A stretch of DNA of 64,000 nucleotides from contig NZ_QWLV01000006.1 of the NCBI RefSeq assembly GCF_003515075.1, positions 62,001 through 126,000 of the forward strand, written 5' to 3'. The notes under the pieces are model-generated. The model searched no databases, had not been told where the DNA came from, and saw nothing but the letters and a program-made list of their open reading frames with translations. The translations under genes were made by a program, and so were the position numbers. Shown in pieces: positions 34,255 to 41,980 of the stretch (positions are counted from its first letter, which is position 1; the number at the start of each line of letters is the position of its first letter). The DNA is from Sphingomonas gilva. GTDB taxonomy: Bacteria > Pseudomonadota > Alphaproteobacteria > Sphingomonadales > Sphingomonadaceae.

Positions 34255-35733
34255 ATGACTCGAAGGATGATGGCCGCGCTGTTCGCGGCGACGGCGCTGG
34301 CCGGCTGCGCGGCGGGGCTCGGCGGACTGGGCGGACCAGCGTCTGGCGGCACCGCGCAGCCGATCACGCAATCCGACCGGCAGCAGGGCGCGCAGGCGCA
34401 TCCGCAGCTGCTCGCCGAGTTCGGCGGGCTCTATCAGGGCCCGCAGGCGGCCTATGTGACGAGCGTGGGGCGGCGGATCGCGGTGCAATCCGGCCTTTCG
34501 AACACGCAGAGCGCCTTCACCATCTCGCTGCTGAACTCGCCGGTGAACAACGCCTTCGCGATCCCCGGTGGCTATGTCTACGTGACGCGCCAGCTGACCG
34601 CGCTGATGAACGACGAGGCGGAGCTGGCGGGCGTGCTGGGGCACGAGGTCGGCCATGTCGCCGCGCGCCATTCGGCGGCGCGGCAATCCGCGGCCACGCA
34701 GAATTCGCTGCTGGGCGCGCTCGGGCAGCTGATCGTCGGCGCGGTCGCCGGCGATTCAGGTTTGGGACAGACGATCGCCAAGGGCATTGGCCAGGGCGCG
34801 CAGCTGCTGACGCTTCGCTTCTCCCGTTCGCAGGAGCTGCAGGCGGACGATCTCGGGATCCGCTACCTCACGCAGGCGGGCTACGATCCGACCGCGATGT
34901 CGACGGTGCTGGCGAGCCTTGCGGCGCAGAACGCGCTCGATGCCCGCGTCAGCGGCGCGGCGCGCTCGGTGCCCGAATGGGCGAGCACCCATCCCGATCC
35001 CGCCAGCCGCGTCCAGCGCGCGCTGCAGACCGCGCGAGCGTCGGGCGTGGCGGGCGGAACGCGCAACGCGGACGCGTTCCTGACCGCGATCGACGGCATG
35101 CTCTATGGCGACGATCCCAGGCAAGGCGTGGTCGACGGCCGCACCTTCCGCCATCCCGACCTGCGGCTGCAGTTCAGCGCGCCGCAGGGCTTCGGCCTGA
35201 GCAACGGCGCGACTGCGGTCACCGTCAGCGGGCAGGGCGGGCAGGCGCAGTTCACCACCGCGCGCTATTCGGGCAATCTGTCGAGCTATGTCGGCGGCGT
35301 GCTGCGCTCATTGGCGGGGGAGGGCGGGAGCCTGCCGCAGAATGAGGTCCGCACCACCACGGTCAACGGCATTCCGGCCGCCTATACGACGGTGCGGGCG
35401 AGCACCCAGTCGGGCCAGGTCGATGTGACCGTCTTCGCCTATCAATTCTCGTCAAGCCAAGCCTATCATTTCGTCGCGATCACCCCCACCGGCCAGGCGG
35501 GCGTCTTCAACGGCATGTTCCAGAGCGTTCGGCGCCTTTCCACGGCCGAAGCGGGCCAGATTCGCGCGCGACGGATCGACGTGGTGACGGTGCGCGCGGG
35601 CGATACGGCGCAGAGCCTGTCGCGACGCATGGCCTATGCCGATCAACAGCTGGAGCGCTTCCTCGTGCTTAACGGGCTGGGCCAGAGCGAGCCGCTGCGC
35701 GCCGGGCAGCGGGTGAAGCTGGTGGTCTACTGA
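34255..35733 (+). CDS. M48 family metalloprotease lipoprotein with LysM-like C-terminus
   Basis: This is a 492-residue envelope protease. The N-terminus is a lipoprotein signal with lipobox LAGC (Cys18), the next residues are Ala-Ala, so it should go to the outer membrane. The zinc site is LGHEVGHVAARHSA (HExxH, near residue 126), with a downstream Glu in ELQADDLGIRYL. The C-terminus (VRAGDTAQSLSRRMAYA to GQRVKLVVY) resembles a LysM peptidoglycan-binding module. It resembles BepA/YfgC quality-control proteases, though the role is inferred. Confidence 0.85.
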   Translation: MTRRMMAALFAATALAGCAAGLGGLGGPASGGTAQPITQSDRQQGAQAHPQLLAEFGGLYQGPQAAYVTSVGRRIAVQSGLSNTQSAFTISLLNSPVNNAFAIPGGYVYVTRQLTALMNDEAELAGVLGHEVGHVAARHSAARQSAATQNSLLGALGQLIVGAVAGDSGLGQTIAKGIGQGAQLLTLRFSRSQELQADDLGIRYLTQAGYDPTAMSTVLASLAAQNALDARVSGAARSVPEWASTHPDPASRVQRALQTARASGVAGGTRNADAFLTAIDGMLYGDDPRQGVVDGRTFRHPDLRLQFSAPQGFGLSNGATAVTVSGQGGQAQFTTARYSGNLSSYVGGVLRSLAGEGGSLPQNEVRTTTVNGIPAAYTTVRASTQSGQVDVTVFAYQFSSSQAYHFVAITPTGQAGVFNGMFQSVRRLSTAEAGQIRARRIDVVTVRAGDTAQSLSRRMAYADQQLERFLVLNGLGQSEPLRAGQRVKLVVY

Positions 35734-35740
35734 CGCGCAA

Positions 35741-35782
35741 ACGAAAAGGGCGGCGGACCCGAAAGTCCGCCGCCCCGTTTCA
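35741..35782. terminator. Bidirectional intrinsic terminator
   Basis: A perfect 11-bp stem (GGGCGGCGGAC at 35748-35758 with GTCCGCCGCCC at 35765-35775) stands between the M48 gene and the first Flp pilin gene, which face each other. Read on the minus strand it is followed by TTTTCGTTT, a strong terminator for the pilin gene. On the plus strand the run CGTTTC is weaker. Confidence 0.85.
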
Positions 35783-35800
35783 GCGTATCGACGTGAAAGC

Positions 35801-35968
35801 TTACGAAGCCTTCATGTTGGTCGAAACGTTGGAGAAGGTGGTCTTCAGCTGGTTGCCCAGGCCCTGCATCGCGGCAATCGCGGCAACGGCGATCAGAGCG
35901 GCGATCAGGCCGTACTCGATGGCGGTCGCGCCCTTCTTGTCGGCGAACATCTTGCGAATGGTCTTCAT
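35801..35968 (-). CDS. Flp/Fap family type IVb pilin
   Basis: This is a 55-residue pilin precursor. The leader MKTIRKMFADKKG ends in Gly and is followed by ATAIEYGLIAALIAVAAIA, the classic Flp motif with Glu at +5 and Tyr at +6. A ribosome-binding site AGGAGA lies 6 bases before the chosen ATG; an in-frame TTG or ATG farther upstream is not needed. No tad/cpa assembly genes lie in the window, so the assembly machine must be elsewhere or absent. Confidence 0.9.
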   Translation of the reverse strand: MKTIRKMFADKKGATAIEYGLIAALIAVAAIAAMQGLGNQLKTTFSNVSTNMKAS

Positions 35969-36099
35969 CACTGGTCTCCTGATGTGTCTCAAGCTTCAAC
36001 TTCCCGGTCAGGCCGGGCGAAGACCGGACTGACGCCCTCAGGATTAAGACGAAGAAGTTGCCAAAGACTTAAACTGATGCGGCGGCGGCCAGGCGGCGA

Positions 36100-36273
36100 T
36101 CAGCGCGAGGTTTGCACCTTTTCGGAAACATTGTTCCACATGCCGGTGGTCTCCCCGGCCAGGATCTGCAGCGCGCCCATGATGGTCAGCACGATCAGCG
36201 ACAGGATCAGGCCGTATTCGACGGCCGTCGCCGCGCGGCGATTACCGACCAGTCTGCGCAGCCCCCCAATCAT
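36100..36273 (-). CDS. Second Flp/Fap-type pilin, Ala instead of Gly before the cleavage site
   Basis: This is a 57-residue pilin-like precursor. The leader MIGGLRRLVGNRRA is followed by ATAVEYGLILSLIVLTIMGAL, again with Glu at +5 and Tyr at +6, and the C-terminal half differs from the first pilin. The residue just before the cleavage point is Ala, not the usual Gly. It lies 131 bases upstream of the first pilin gene on the same strand. It may be a minor or weakly processed subunit. Confidence 0.82.
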   Translation of the reverse strand: MIGGLRRLVGNRRAATAVEYGLILSLIVLTIMGALQILAGETTGMWNNVSEKVQTSR

Positions 36274-36336
36274 CGCTCGCCTATCGCCCCCACTTGCACC
36301 AATAGCCCCACAGGGTAACGCCGGGGAGGTTAACAG

Positions 36337-36750
36337 GTGACGAAGATGAACGGCGCTCCGCTGATCGTTACGGCGGCGGCGCTGATCGACCGCGACGGCC
36401 GGCTGCTGGTGCAGCAGCGGCCCGAGGGCAAATCGATGGCGGGGCTGTGGGAGTTTCCCGGCGGCAAGCTCGAGCCGGACGAAACGCCCGAATCCTGTCT
36501 GATCCGCGAGCTGGAAGAGGAGCTGGGCATCGCCACCGACGCTGCGTGCCTGGCCCCTGCGGCGTTCGCCAGCGAGGCGCTGGGCGATCGGCACCTGCTG
36601 CTGCTGCTCTATATCTGCCGAAAGTGGCGCGGCACGCCGCGAGCCCTGGAGGCGGCGGCGCTCAAATGGGTCCGCCCGGTCGAGCTGCATGCGCTGCCGA
36701 TGCCGCCGGCCGACCGCCCGCTGATCGGACTGATCGAGGCGCTCGTCTAG
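36337..36750 (+). CDS. mutT: NUDIX hydrolase, MutT-like 8-oxo-dGTP diphosphatase
   Basis: This is a 137-residue cytoplasmic nucleotide-pool sanitiser. The Nudix box runs from GGKLEPDETPESC to LIRELEEELGI (about residues 38-61), matching G-x5-E-x7-REU-x-EE-x-GU. The first strand LIVTAAALIDRDGRLLVQQRP is typical of MutT. I start at GTG because GGGGAGG lies seven bases ahead; an ATG three codons later is possible. The 3' end overlaps the methyltransferase gene on the opposite strand by 4 bases. Confidence 0.9.
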   Translation: MTKMNGAPLIVTAAALIDRDGRLLVQQRPEGKSMAGLWEFPGGKLEPDETPESCLIRELEEELGIATDAACLAPAAFASEALGDRHLLLLLYICRKWRGTPRALEAAALKWVRPVELHALPMPPADRPLIGLIEALV

Positions 36751-37586
36751 CTCTTCGGCTTGAGCGCCTCCGCAAGGCTGACGCCGCTGCCGCGTCTCGC
36801 CGGTCTGGGCTGCGAAGGAGCTGGGGACCAGGCGGTGAGGACGATCGCATTGAAGCGCTCGCGGACCTTGCCGTCCGGCTCGGCGAGGTCGGCAAAGGCA
36901 GCGGCGGCGCGGGCGATGATGGTGCGGGTGAGCGGCGCGCGATCGTGCAGCATGCTGGTCCCGGCCATGCCCCTGAGATCGCGGACCAGGCCGAACAATG
37001 ACGCGTAGCGGACCTCGATCGTCTCGACATCGGCGACGGGCAGGGCGAAGCCGGCGCGGACGAGGAGATCGCCGGCGCTGCGCACATCGACCTGGGGATG
37101 GAGGCGCGCCGCGGCTCTTTCTCCATCGCCGGCGCGCATCGCGGCGCGCAGCGCGGGGAGCGAACCGGCGCCGAGAAAGGCGGCGAGGAACAGGCCGTCG
37201 GGCTTCAGAGCGCGCCGGGCGAGGGCGAGCGCGCCGGGAAGATCGCTCACCTGGTCGAGCACGCCCGCGGAGACGACCAGATCGAAGCTGCCGTCGGCGA
37301 AGGGGAGCCGATCCTCGTCGCCCTGCACGCCGCCGGCGGCGCGCGCGAAGGCGAAGCCGGGATCGAGCCCCGCGACCTTCGCATCGGCCGGAAGGCCGGC
37401 GATCGGCGCGCCGTCGAAGCAGCCGAGGTTCAGAACGTGGCGGAATTCGCGCTTCACGAGGGAGAGGCGATCCGCCAGCCCTTCCAGCATCCAGTCGCGC
37501 AGAAAGGCATGGTCGCGCCATGCCGGCGCCATGCGGTCGCGGCGCAGGCGGCGGGCGGTGCGGTCGAATATCTCGGGCGGCGTCAC
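36747..37586 (-). CDS. SAM-dependent methyltransferase (BioC/NDUFAF5-like)
   Basis: This is a 279-residue class I methyltransferase. The start used is a GTG that gives VTPPEIFDRTARRLRRDR, the usual N-terminus of an alphaproteobacterial group near NDUFAF5 and BioC. The SAM-binding region is VLNLGCFDGAPIAGLPADAK, then LPFADGSFDLVVSAGVLDQV. The C-terminus includes YASLFGLVRDLRGMAGTS, also typical of this group. The gene is divergent from comF. The substrate is unknown; biotin synthesis or complex I assembly are family-based guesses. Confidence 0.82.
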   Translation of the reverse strand: MTPPEIFDRTARRLRRDRMAPAWRDHAFLRDWMLEGLADRLSLVKREFRHVLNLGCFDGAPIAGLPADAKVAGLDPGFAFARAAGGVQGDEDRLPFADGSFDLVVSAGVLDQVSDLPGALALARRALKPDGLFLAAFLGAGSLPALRAAMRAGDGERAAARLHPQVDVRSAGDLLVRAGFALPVADVETIEVRYASLFGLVRDLRGMAGTSMLHDRAPLTRTIIARAAAAFADLAEPDGKVRERFNAIVLTAWSPAPSQPRPARRGSGVSLAEALKPKS

Positions 37587-37629
37587 GCGGGCGCTTGTGC
37601 CGATGCGCGCGCCGTCGGACAAGGCGGCG

Positions 37630-38355
37630 ATGTTTCGTTTCGCCGCACCGCTTCGCCTCGCGCTCGACAGTGCGCTGCCGCCGCGCTGCCCCGCATGCGG
37701 AGCGATCGTCGCGAGCGACCATAGCCTGTGTGGCGAATGCTGGAGCAGCCTGCGCTTTCTCGGACCGCCCTGGTGCGCCGCCTGCCATGCGCCGTTCGAC
37801 CAGGATCGCGGCGAAGACGCGCTCTGCGCGCGTTGCATGGAGCAGCCGCCGCGGCACGACGGGGTGCGCGCCGCGGTCGCCTATGGCGAGGTCGCCCGCG
37901 GTCTTGCGGTGCGGCTGAAACATGGCGGGCGGACGGGCATCGCGGTGCTGGTCGCGCGGCTGATGCAGCGCCACGCCGACGTTCCGGACGCCCTGCTGGT
38001 GCCGGTGCCGCTTCACCGCTGGCGCATCTGGGGGCGGGGGTTCAACCAGGCGGCGCTGATCGCGCGGGCGATCGGCAGGATGCAACGGCTGGAGGTGGCC
38101 GTCGACGCGCTGCGCCGCGTCAAGCGCACGCCGATGCTCGGCGGGCTTGGCCGCGATGCGCGCGCCAAGGCGCTGAGGGGCGCGATCCGGGTGAATCCGG
38201 CGGCGCAGATCAAGGGGCGGACCATATTGCTGGTCGACGACGTTCATACCTCTGGCGCCACCGCCGATGCCTGCACACGGGCGCTGAAGCGCGCCGGCGC
38301 AAAGCGCGTGATCGTGCTCGCCTGGGCGCGGGTCTTGCACAGTGGCGACGATTGA
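37630..38355 (+). CDS. comF: ComF family protein (phosphoribosyltransferase-like)
   Basis: This is a 241-residue protein with an N-terminal zinc ribbon (CPACGAI, CGECW, CAACH, CARCM, residues 17-73) and a C-terminal PRTase fold with the PRPP loop ILLVDDVHTSGATA near residue 200. ComF homologues act in DNA uptake in some bacteria; in alphaproteobacteria the role is less clear. It overlaps no neighbour upstream but is close to the glutaredoxin gene downstream. Confidence 0.9.
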   Translation: MFRFAAPLRLALDSALPPRCPACGAIVASDHSLCGECWSSLRFLGPPWCAACHAPFDQDRGEDALCARCMEQPPRHDGVRAAVAYGEVARGLAVRLKHGGRTGIAVLVARLMQRHADVPDALLVPVPLHRWRIWGRGFNQAALIARAIGRMQRLEVAVDALRRVKRTPMLGGLGRDARAKALRGAIRVNPAAQIKGRTILLVDDVHTSGATADACTRALKRAGAKRVIVLAWARVLHSGDD

Positions 38356-38389
38356 CGACATGAGGATGTGGCAGCGTTCGGAGACGGCA

Positions 38390-38647
38390 ATGGCGACGGT
38401 GGAAATCTATACCAAGGCGTTCTGTGCCTATTGCGCGCGCGCCAAGCGGCTGCTCGACGGCAAGGGCGTCGATTATGCCGAGTTCGACATCACCCTGGGC
38501 GGGCCGAAGCGCGCCGAGATGATCCAGCGCGCCGAAGGCCGCACCACCGTGCCGCAGATCTTCATCGATGGCGCGCATATCGGCGGGTCCGACGACCTCG
38601 CCGCGCTGGACCGTGAGGGCAGGCTGGATTCGCTGCTCGCCGCATGA
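38390..38647 (+). CDS. grxC: Glutaredoxin 3 (GrxC)
   Basis: This is an 85-residue cytoplasmic thiol-disulfide oxidoreductase that uses glutathione. The active site is FCAYCARAKRLL with the Cys-x-x-Cys at residues 11-14, followed by the cis-Pro TVPQIFIDGAHIGGSDDL. I start at MATVEIYTKAF because GGAG lies 6 bases upstream; ATG codons further upstream are possible. It overlaps the nitrilase gene by 4 bases. Confidence 0.95.
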   Translation: MATVEIYTKAFCAYCARAKRLLDGKGVDYAEFDITLGGPKRAEMIQRAEGRTTVPQIFIDGAHIGGSDDLAALDREGRLDSLLAA

Positions 38648-39471
38648 CCCGCGCCGCCATTCTCCAGATGACCAGCGGCACCGACCCCGCCGCCAACGCC
38701 GCGACCTTGACCGAGGCGATCGAGGCGGCGCGGGCGGGCGGCGCGGCGATGCTGTTCACGCCGGAAATGTCCGGGCTGCTCGATCGCAATCGTGCGCGCG
38801 CCGCCGCCAATATCGTGACCGAGGGCGAGGATCGTGTGCTCGCGGCGGTGCGCGAGGCGGCGGCGAAGGCGGACGTCTGGGTGCATCTGGGATCGCTCGC
38901 GCTGCGGCGGCCCGACGGCGCGCTCGCCAATCGCGGCTTCGTCATTGACGGCAGCGGCGATATCCGCGCGCGCTACGACAAATTGCACATGTTCGACGTC
39001 GATCTGCCGGGCGGGGAGAGCTGGCGCGAATCGAGCGCCTATCGCGCGGGCGAGCGCGCGGCGGCGGTCGATACGCCGGTGGGCCGGGTGGGACTTTCGA
39101 TCTGCTACGATCTGCGCTTCGCGTCGCTCTTTTCGGCGCTGACCGATGCGGGGGCGGACGTTCTGGCGGTTCCCGCCGCCTTCACCCGCCCGACGGGCGC
39201 GGCGCATTGGGAGGTGTTGCTGCGCGCGCGGGCGATCGAGAACCACGCCTTCGTCATCGCCGCGGCGCAGAGCGGCGAGCATGAGGACGGCCGCGCGACC
39301 TGGGGCCATTCGCTGTGCGTCGATCCCTGGGGCGAACTGCTGCTCGACATGGGCGAGGGCGCCGGGCTGGGCTTTGCCGAGATCGACCCGGCGCGTATCG
39401 CCGAGGCCCGGAGCCGCGTGCCGGTGCGCGCGCACCGCCGTGCGATCCCGCCGGTCGAGGTGGCCGCATGA
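38644..39471 (+). CDS. Carbon-nitrogen hydrolase (Nit-type omega-amidase-like)
   Basis: This is a 275-residue cytoplasmic hydrolase of the nitrilase superfamily. The catalytic triad is Glu41 (TPEMSG), Lys113 (YDKLHMFDVDLPGG) and Cys154 (SICYDLRF). The pattern of motif spacing fits the Nit1/Nit2 group that acts on deaminated glutathione or alpha-keto amides; the neighbouring glutaredoxin fits a glutathione theme, but that is inference. The start is fixed by the 4-base overlap with grxC, and it overlaps the DUF1178 gene the same way. Confidence 0.9.
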   Translation: MTRAAILQMTSGTDPAANAATLTEAIEAARAGGAAMLFTPEMSGLLDRNRARAAANIVTEGEDRVLAAVREAAAKADVWVHLGSLALRRPDGALANRGFVIDGSGDIRARYDKLHMFDVDLPGGESWRESSAYRAGERAAAVDTPVGRVGLSICYDLRFASLFSALTDAGADVLAVPAAFTRPTGAAHWEVLLRARAIENHAFVIAAAQSGEHEDGRATWGHSLCVDPWGELLLDMGEGAGLGFAEIDPARIAEARSRVPVRAHRRAIPPVEVAA

Positions 39472-39878
39472 TCGCGTTCGACCTGCGCTGCGGCACGGGC
39501 CATGTGTTCGAGGCGTGGTTCGCCTCTTCCGACGCGTTCGAGGATCAGCGCGCGCGCAAGCTGGTGGAATGCCCGGTGTGCGGCGACAGCGGGGTGGAGA
39601 AGGCGGTGACCGCGGCGCGGCTGTCGGGCACGGGCGAGACGCCCGATCCCAAGACGGCGCTGCGCGCGCTCGCCAAGGCGCAGGCGCGGGCGCTCGAGGA
39701 TTCGCAGTGGGTCGGAAAGGATTTCGCGGCCAAGGCGCGGGCGATGCACGACGGCGAGGCGCCGCACGCTCGCATCCACGGCCAGGCCACGCCCGAAGAG
39801 GCCAAGGCGCTGGTCGCCGACGGCGTTCCCGTCGCGCCGCTGCCGCTGCCGGTGGTGCCGCCCGACGAGCGCAATTGA
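39468..39878 (+). CDS. DUF1178 family protein
   Basis: This is a 136-residue protein that fits DUF1178: IAFDLRCGTGHVFEAWFASS at the start with a Cys, then a zinc-like ECPVCGDSGVEKAV, and a C-terminal region of Ala/Pro with HGQATPEEAKALVADGVPV, a family signature. It is found across alphaproteobacteria, often after a nitrilase gene, and its function is unknown. It overlaps the nitrilase gene by 4 bases. Confidence 0.9.
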   Translation: MIAFDLRCGTGHVFEAWFASSDAFEDQRARKLVECPVCGDSGVEKAVTAARLSGTGETPDPKTALRALAKAQARALEDSQWVGKDFAAKARAMHDGEAPHARIHGQATPEEAKALVADGVPVAPLPLPVVPPDERN

Positions 39879-39913
39879 TTCGCGCGCGCCGCCCCGGTAA
39901 CGCCCGCCTCAGT

Positions 39914-39990
39914 GCCCCGGTAGCTCAGCAGGACAGAGCAACGGTTTCCTAAACCGCAGGTCGGGAGTTCGAGTCTCTCCCGGGGCACCA
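39914..39990 (+). tRNA. tRNA-Arg (anticodon CCT)
   Basis: The gene reads GCCCCGG acceptor, D-stem GCTC/GAGC, anticodon loop TTCCTAA with CCT at positions 34-36, T-arm GGGAG TTCGAGT CTCTC and acceptor partner CCGGGGC followed by A and an encoded CCA. The cloverleaf is complete at 77 bases. It borders the accessory region with the two-partner secretion and effector genes. Confidence 0.95.
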
Positions 39991-40054
39991 CCCATCCGCC
40001 GCACTCCGATCCGGCGAAGTCGTTATTCGCCTATACTTAAGTCGTGCCAAATCG

Positions 40055-40083
40055 TTGACTTGGCGCGAGCGGCGGCGCTAGTC
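40055..40083 (+). promoter_or_regulatory. Candidate promoter of the two-partner secretion operon
   Basis: TTGACT (40055-40060) is followed after exactly 17 bases by CTAGTC (40078-40083), which matches the loose alphaproteobacterial sigma-70 pattern. Transcription would begin near base 40090, leaving about 120 untranslated bases that hold the structured leader. Confidence 0.4.
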
Positions 40084-40085
40084 TT

Positions 40086-40195
40086 CCTCGCGAGGGCGAG
40101 CCGACTCGCCACGGGACGCATCAGGGCAACAGCCTGACCGAGGCCGGCAACGATCGGCGTGATTGTGGCGTAAGGACCAACCGGTCTTCGCGTCC
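40086..40195 (+). ncRNA. Candidate structured leader RNA with two alternative folds
   Basis: Several stems fit together. Outer stem: CGCCAC (40107-40112) with GTGGCG (40165-40170). Inside it are ACGC (40116-40119) with GCGT (40157-40160), a hairpin TCAGG/CCTGA (40121-40125, 40133-40137) and a hairpin CCGA/TCGG (40138-40141, 40154-40157, sharing base 40157 with the ACGC/GCGT stem). An alternative hairpin GGCGAG/CTCGCC (40095-40100, 40105-40110) uses bases 40107-40110 and so excludes the outer stem. This suggests a switch or an attenuator-like element. No known class is recognised; conservation must be tested. Confidence 0.4.
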
Positions 40196-40208
40196 GGGGG
40201 GACAATTG

Positions 40209-41957
40209 ATGCGTCGTATCGCCAACGCGCGGACCCAATTCGTCTGCGGTTCGGGTTTTGCCGCGTTCGTGGCCAGTGTTTTCGCCGCACCGGCTTCAGC
40301 GCAAACGCCGCCGCCGACCCAGGGCATTCCCTCACGCGAGGAGGTGACGCCGCCCGCGCCCGAGGAGACCGCGGCGCCCAACGTCTCGGTCGATTCGCGC
40401 GAGGCCGTGGTGCGATCGACCTGCCCGTTCGAGGGATCGGAGCTGACGCTCAACCTTTCGGCGGTCACCTACGCCCGGCCCGACGGGAGCCCGGTCCAGC
40501 CGGAGATCGCCGAGGCGCTGTCGGGCGTCGACCATGCGACGGGCGCACAGCCGCTGAAGGTGGTCTGCGATATCCGCGACGCGGCCAACGCCGCCCTGGC
40601 GCGCTCGGGCTATATCGCCTCGGTCCAGATCCCGCCGCAGAATATCGACACCGGCACGCTGCAGCTCCATGTGATCACCGCGCGGCTGACCGAAGTGCGC
40701 GTGCGCGGCACGCCGGGGCCCTATGCCGACACGCTCGCGGCGCGGGTCGAGCAGCTCAAGAGCCTCGATCCGCTCAACGAGAAGGACGCCGAGCGCGCGC
40801 TGCTGCTGGCGGGCGACATTCCGGGGCTCGACGTGCAGCTGGCGCTGCGACCCGCCGGCACCGCGCCGGGCGACGTGATCGGCGATCTCAACATCACCTA
40901 TCGCCCCTTCGCCATCCTGGCGAACGCGCAGAACTACAACTCGCGCCAGCTGGGGCGCGAGACCGTCTATCTGCGCGCCGAGGCCTACGGGCTGACCGGC
41001 CTGTCCGACGTCACCTATGTCGGCGCGCAATCGACGGTCGATTTCGAAGAGCAGAAGATCGCGCAGATCGGCCATATCTTCGGGCTGAATTCGTCGGGCA
41101 CGACGCTGGGCGGCCGGTTCACCTACGCCTGGTCGCGGCCCGATCTCGACGTGCTCGATCTGCGCACCAACACGCTGATCGCCGGCGTCGACCTGCGCCA
41201 TCCGCTGGTGCGGTCGCTGACCACCAACGTCGCGCTCTCGGGCGGGTTCGACTATGTCGATCAGGACACGCGCGTGTTCAGCGGCGGCTCGGGCACGCTG
41301 CTCAACCTCGACAAGCTGCGCATCGGCTATCTGAGGCTCGACGGCGACTACCGCACGCCGCCGGCGCAGACCGGGGTGAGCTTCTCGATCGAGGGCGGGG
41401 TCGAGCTCAGGAAGGGCTTCGACATCTTCGACGCCACGCCACAGGGCAGCTTCCAGGCCAGCCGCATCGCCGGCAATTCGGAGGCGTTCGTGGTGCGCGC
41501 GGATGCCGATGCGGTGATCGGCGTCGGCCCGATCTTCAGCCTTGCCGGCTCGGCGCGGGCGCAATGGACCGACGATCCCCTGCTCAACTACGAGGAATTC
41601 AGCCTCGGCAACCTGACCATCGGCCGCGGCTATGATCCGGGCGCCAACAGCGGCGACCGTGCGGTCGGCGTGCGGGGAGAGGTGCGGGCGAACATCCCGG
41701 TCGGCGAGGATTTCGGCGTTCAGGCCTTCGGTTTCTACGACAAGGTCTGGCTGACCAATCTCGATCCGGGTTCAACCGAGGTCGATCGCGACTTCGGTTC
41801 GTGGGGCGGCGGCGTGCGCGTGACGCTGCCCAATCGCATGCTCCTCGAGGTGACCTACGCCAAGCCCGAGGACAAGGCGCTGACGATCGACGCCGCGCCG
41901 CCGACCGACCGGGTGCTGGTGTCGCTGACGCTGCAATTCAGGGCGGGCGCGCGCTGA
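40209..41957 (+). CDS. TpsB-type outer-membrane transporter (ShlB/FhaC/HecB family)
   Basis: This is the outer-membrane pore of a two-partner secretion system; it threads the TpsA protein to the cell surface. The 582-residue protein has a signal peptide ending near PASA/QTPPPT, a Pro-rich linker, POTRA-type domains (first with LSAVTYARPDGSPVQPEI and ALARSGYIASVQIPPQ) and a C-terminal 16-strand barrel. The L6 loop motif is GRGYDPGANSGD, the counterpart of the family VRGY. It begins at ATG beside a TTG, follows a long structured leader, and is 23 bases upstream of tpsA. Confidence 0.93.
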   Translation: MRRIANARTQFVCGSGFAAFVASVFAAPASAQTPPPTQGIPSREEVTPPAPEETAAPNVSVDSREAVVRSTCPFEGSELTLNLSAVTYARPDGSPVQPEIAEALSGVDHATGAQPLKVVCDIRDAANAALARSGYIASVQIPPQNIDTGTLQLHVITARLTEVRVRGTPGPYADTLAARVEQLKSLDPLNEKDAERALLLAGDIPGLDVQLALRPAGTAPGDVIGDLNITYRPFAILANAQNYNSRQLGRETVYLRAEAYGLTGLSDVTYVGAQSTVDFEEQKIAQIGHIFGLNSSGTTLGGRFTYAWSRPDLDVLDLRTNTLIAGVDLRHPLVRSLTTNVALSGGFDYVDQDTRVFSGGSGTLLNLDKLRIGYLRLDGDYRTPPAQTGVSFSIEGGVELRKGFDIFDATPQGSFQASRIAGNSEAFVVRADADAVIGVGPIFSLAGSARAQWTDDPLLNYEEFSLGNLTIGRGYDPGANSGDRAVGVRGEVRANIPVGEDFGVQAFGFYDKVWLTNLDPGSTEVDRDFGSWGGGVRVTLPNRMLLEVTYAKPEDKALTIDAAPPTDRVLVSLTLQFRAGAR

Positions 41958-41980
41958 CGCGCCCCGGGGAGAGTAAAGTG

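Noticed and set aside
40086..40200. Possible cyclic-di-GMP (GEMM) riboswitch
   Set aside because: Fragments such as GGGACGCA resemble the motif, but the order and the tetraloop/receptor parts do not fit.
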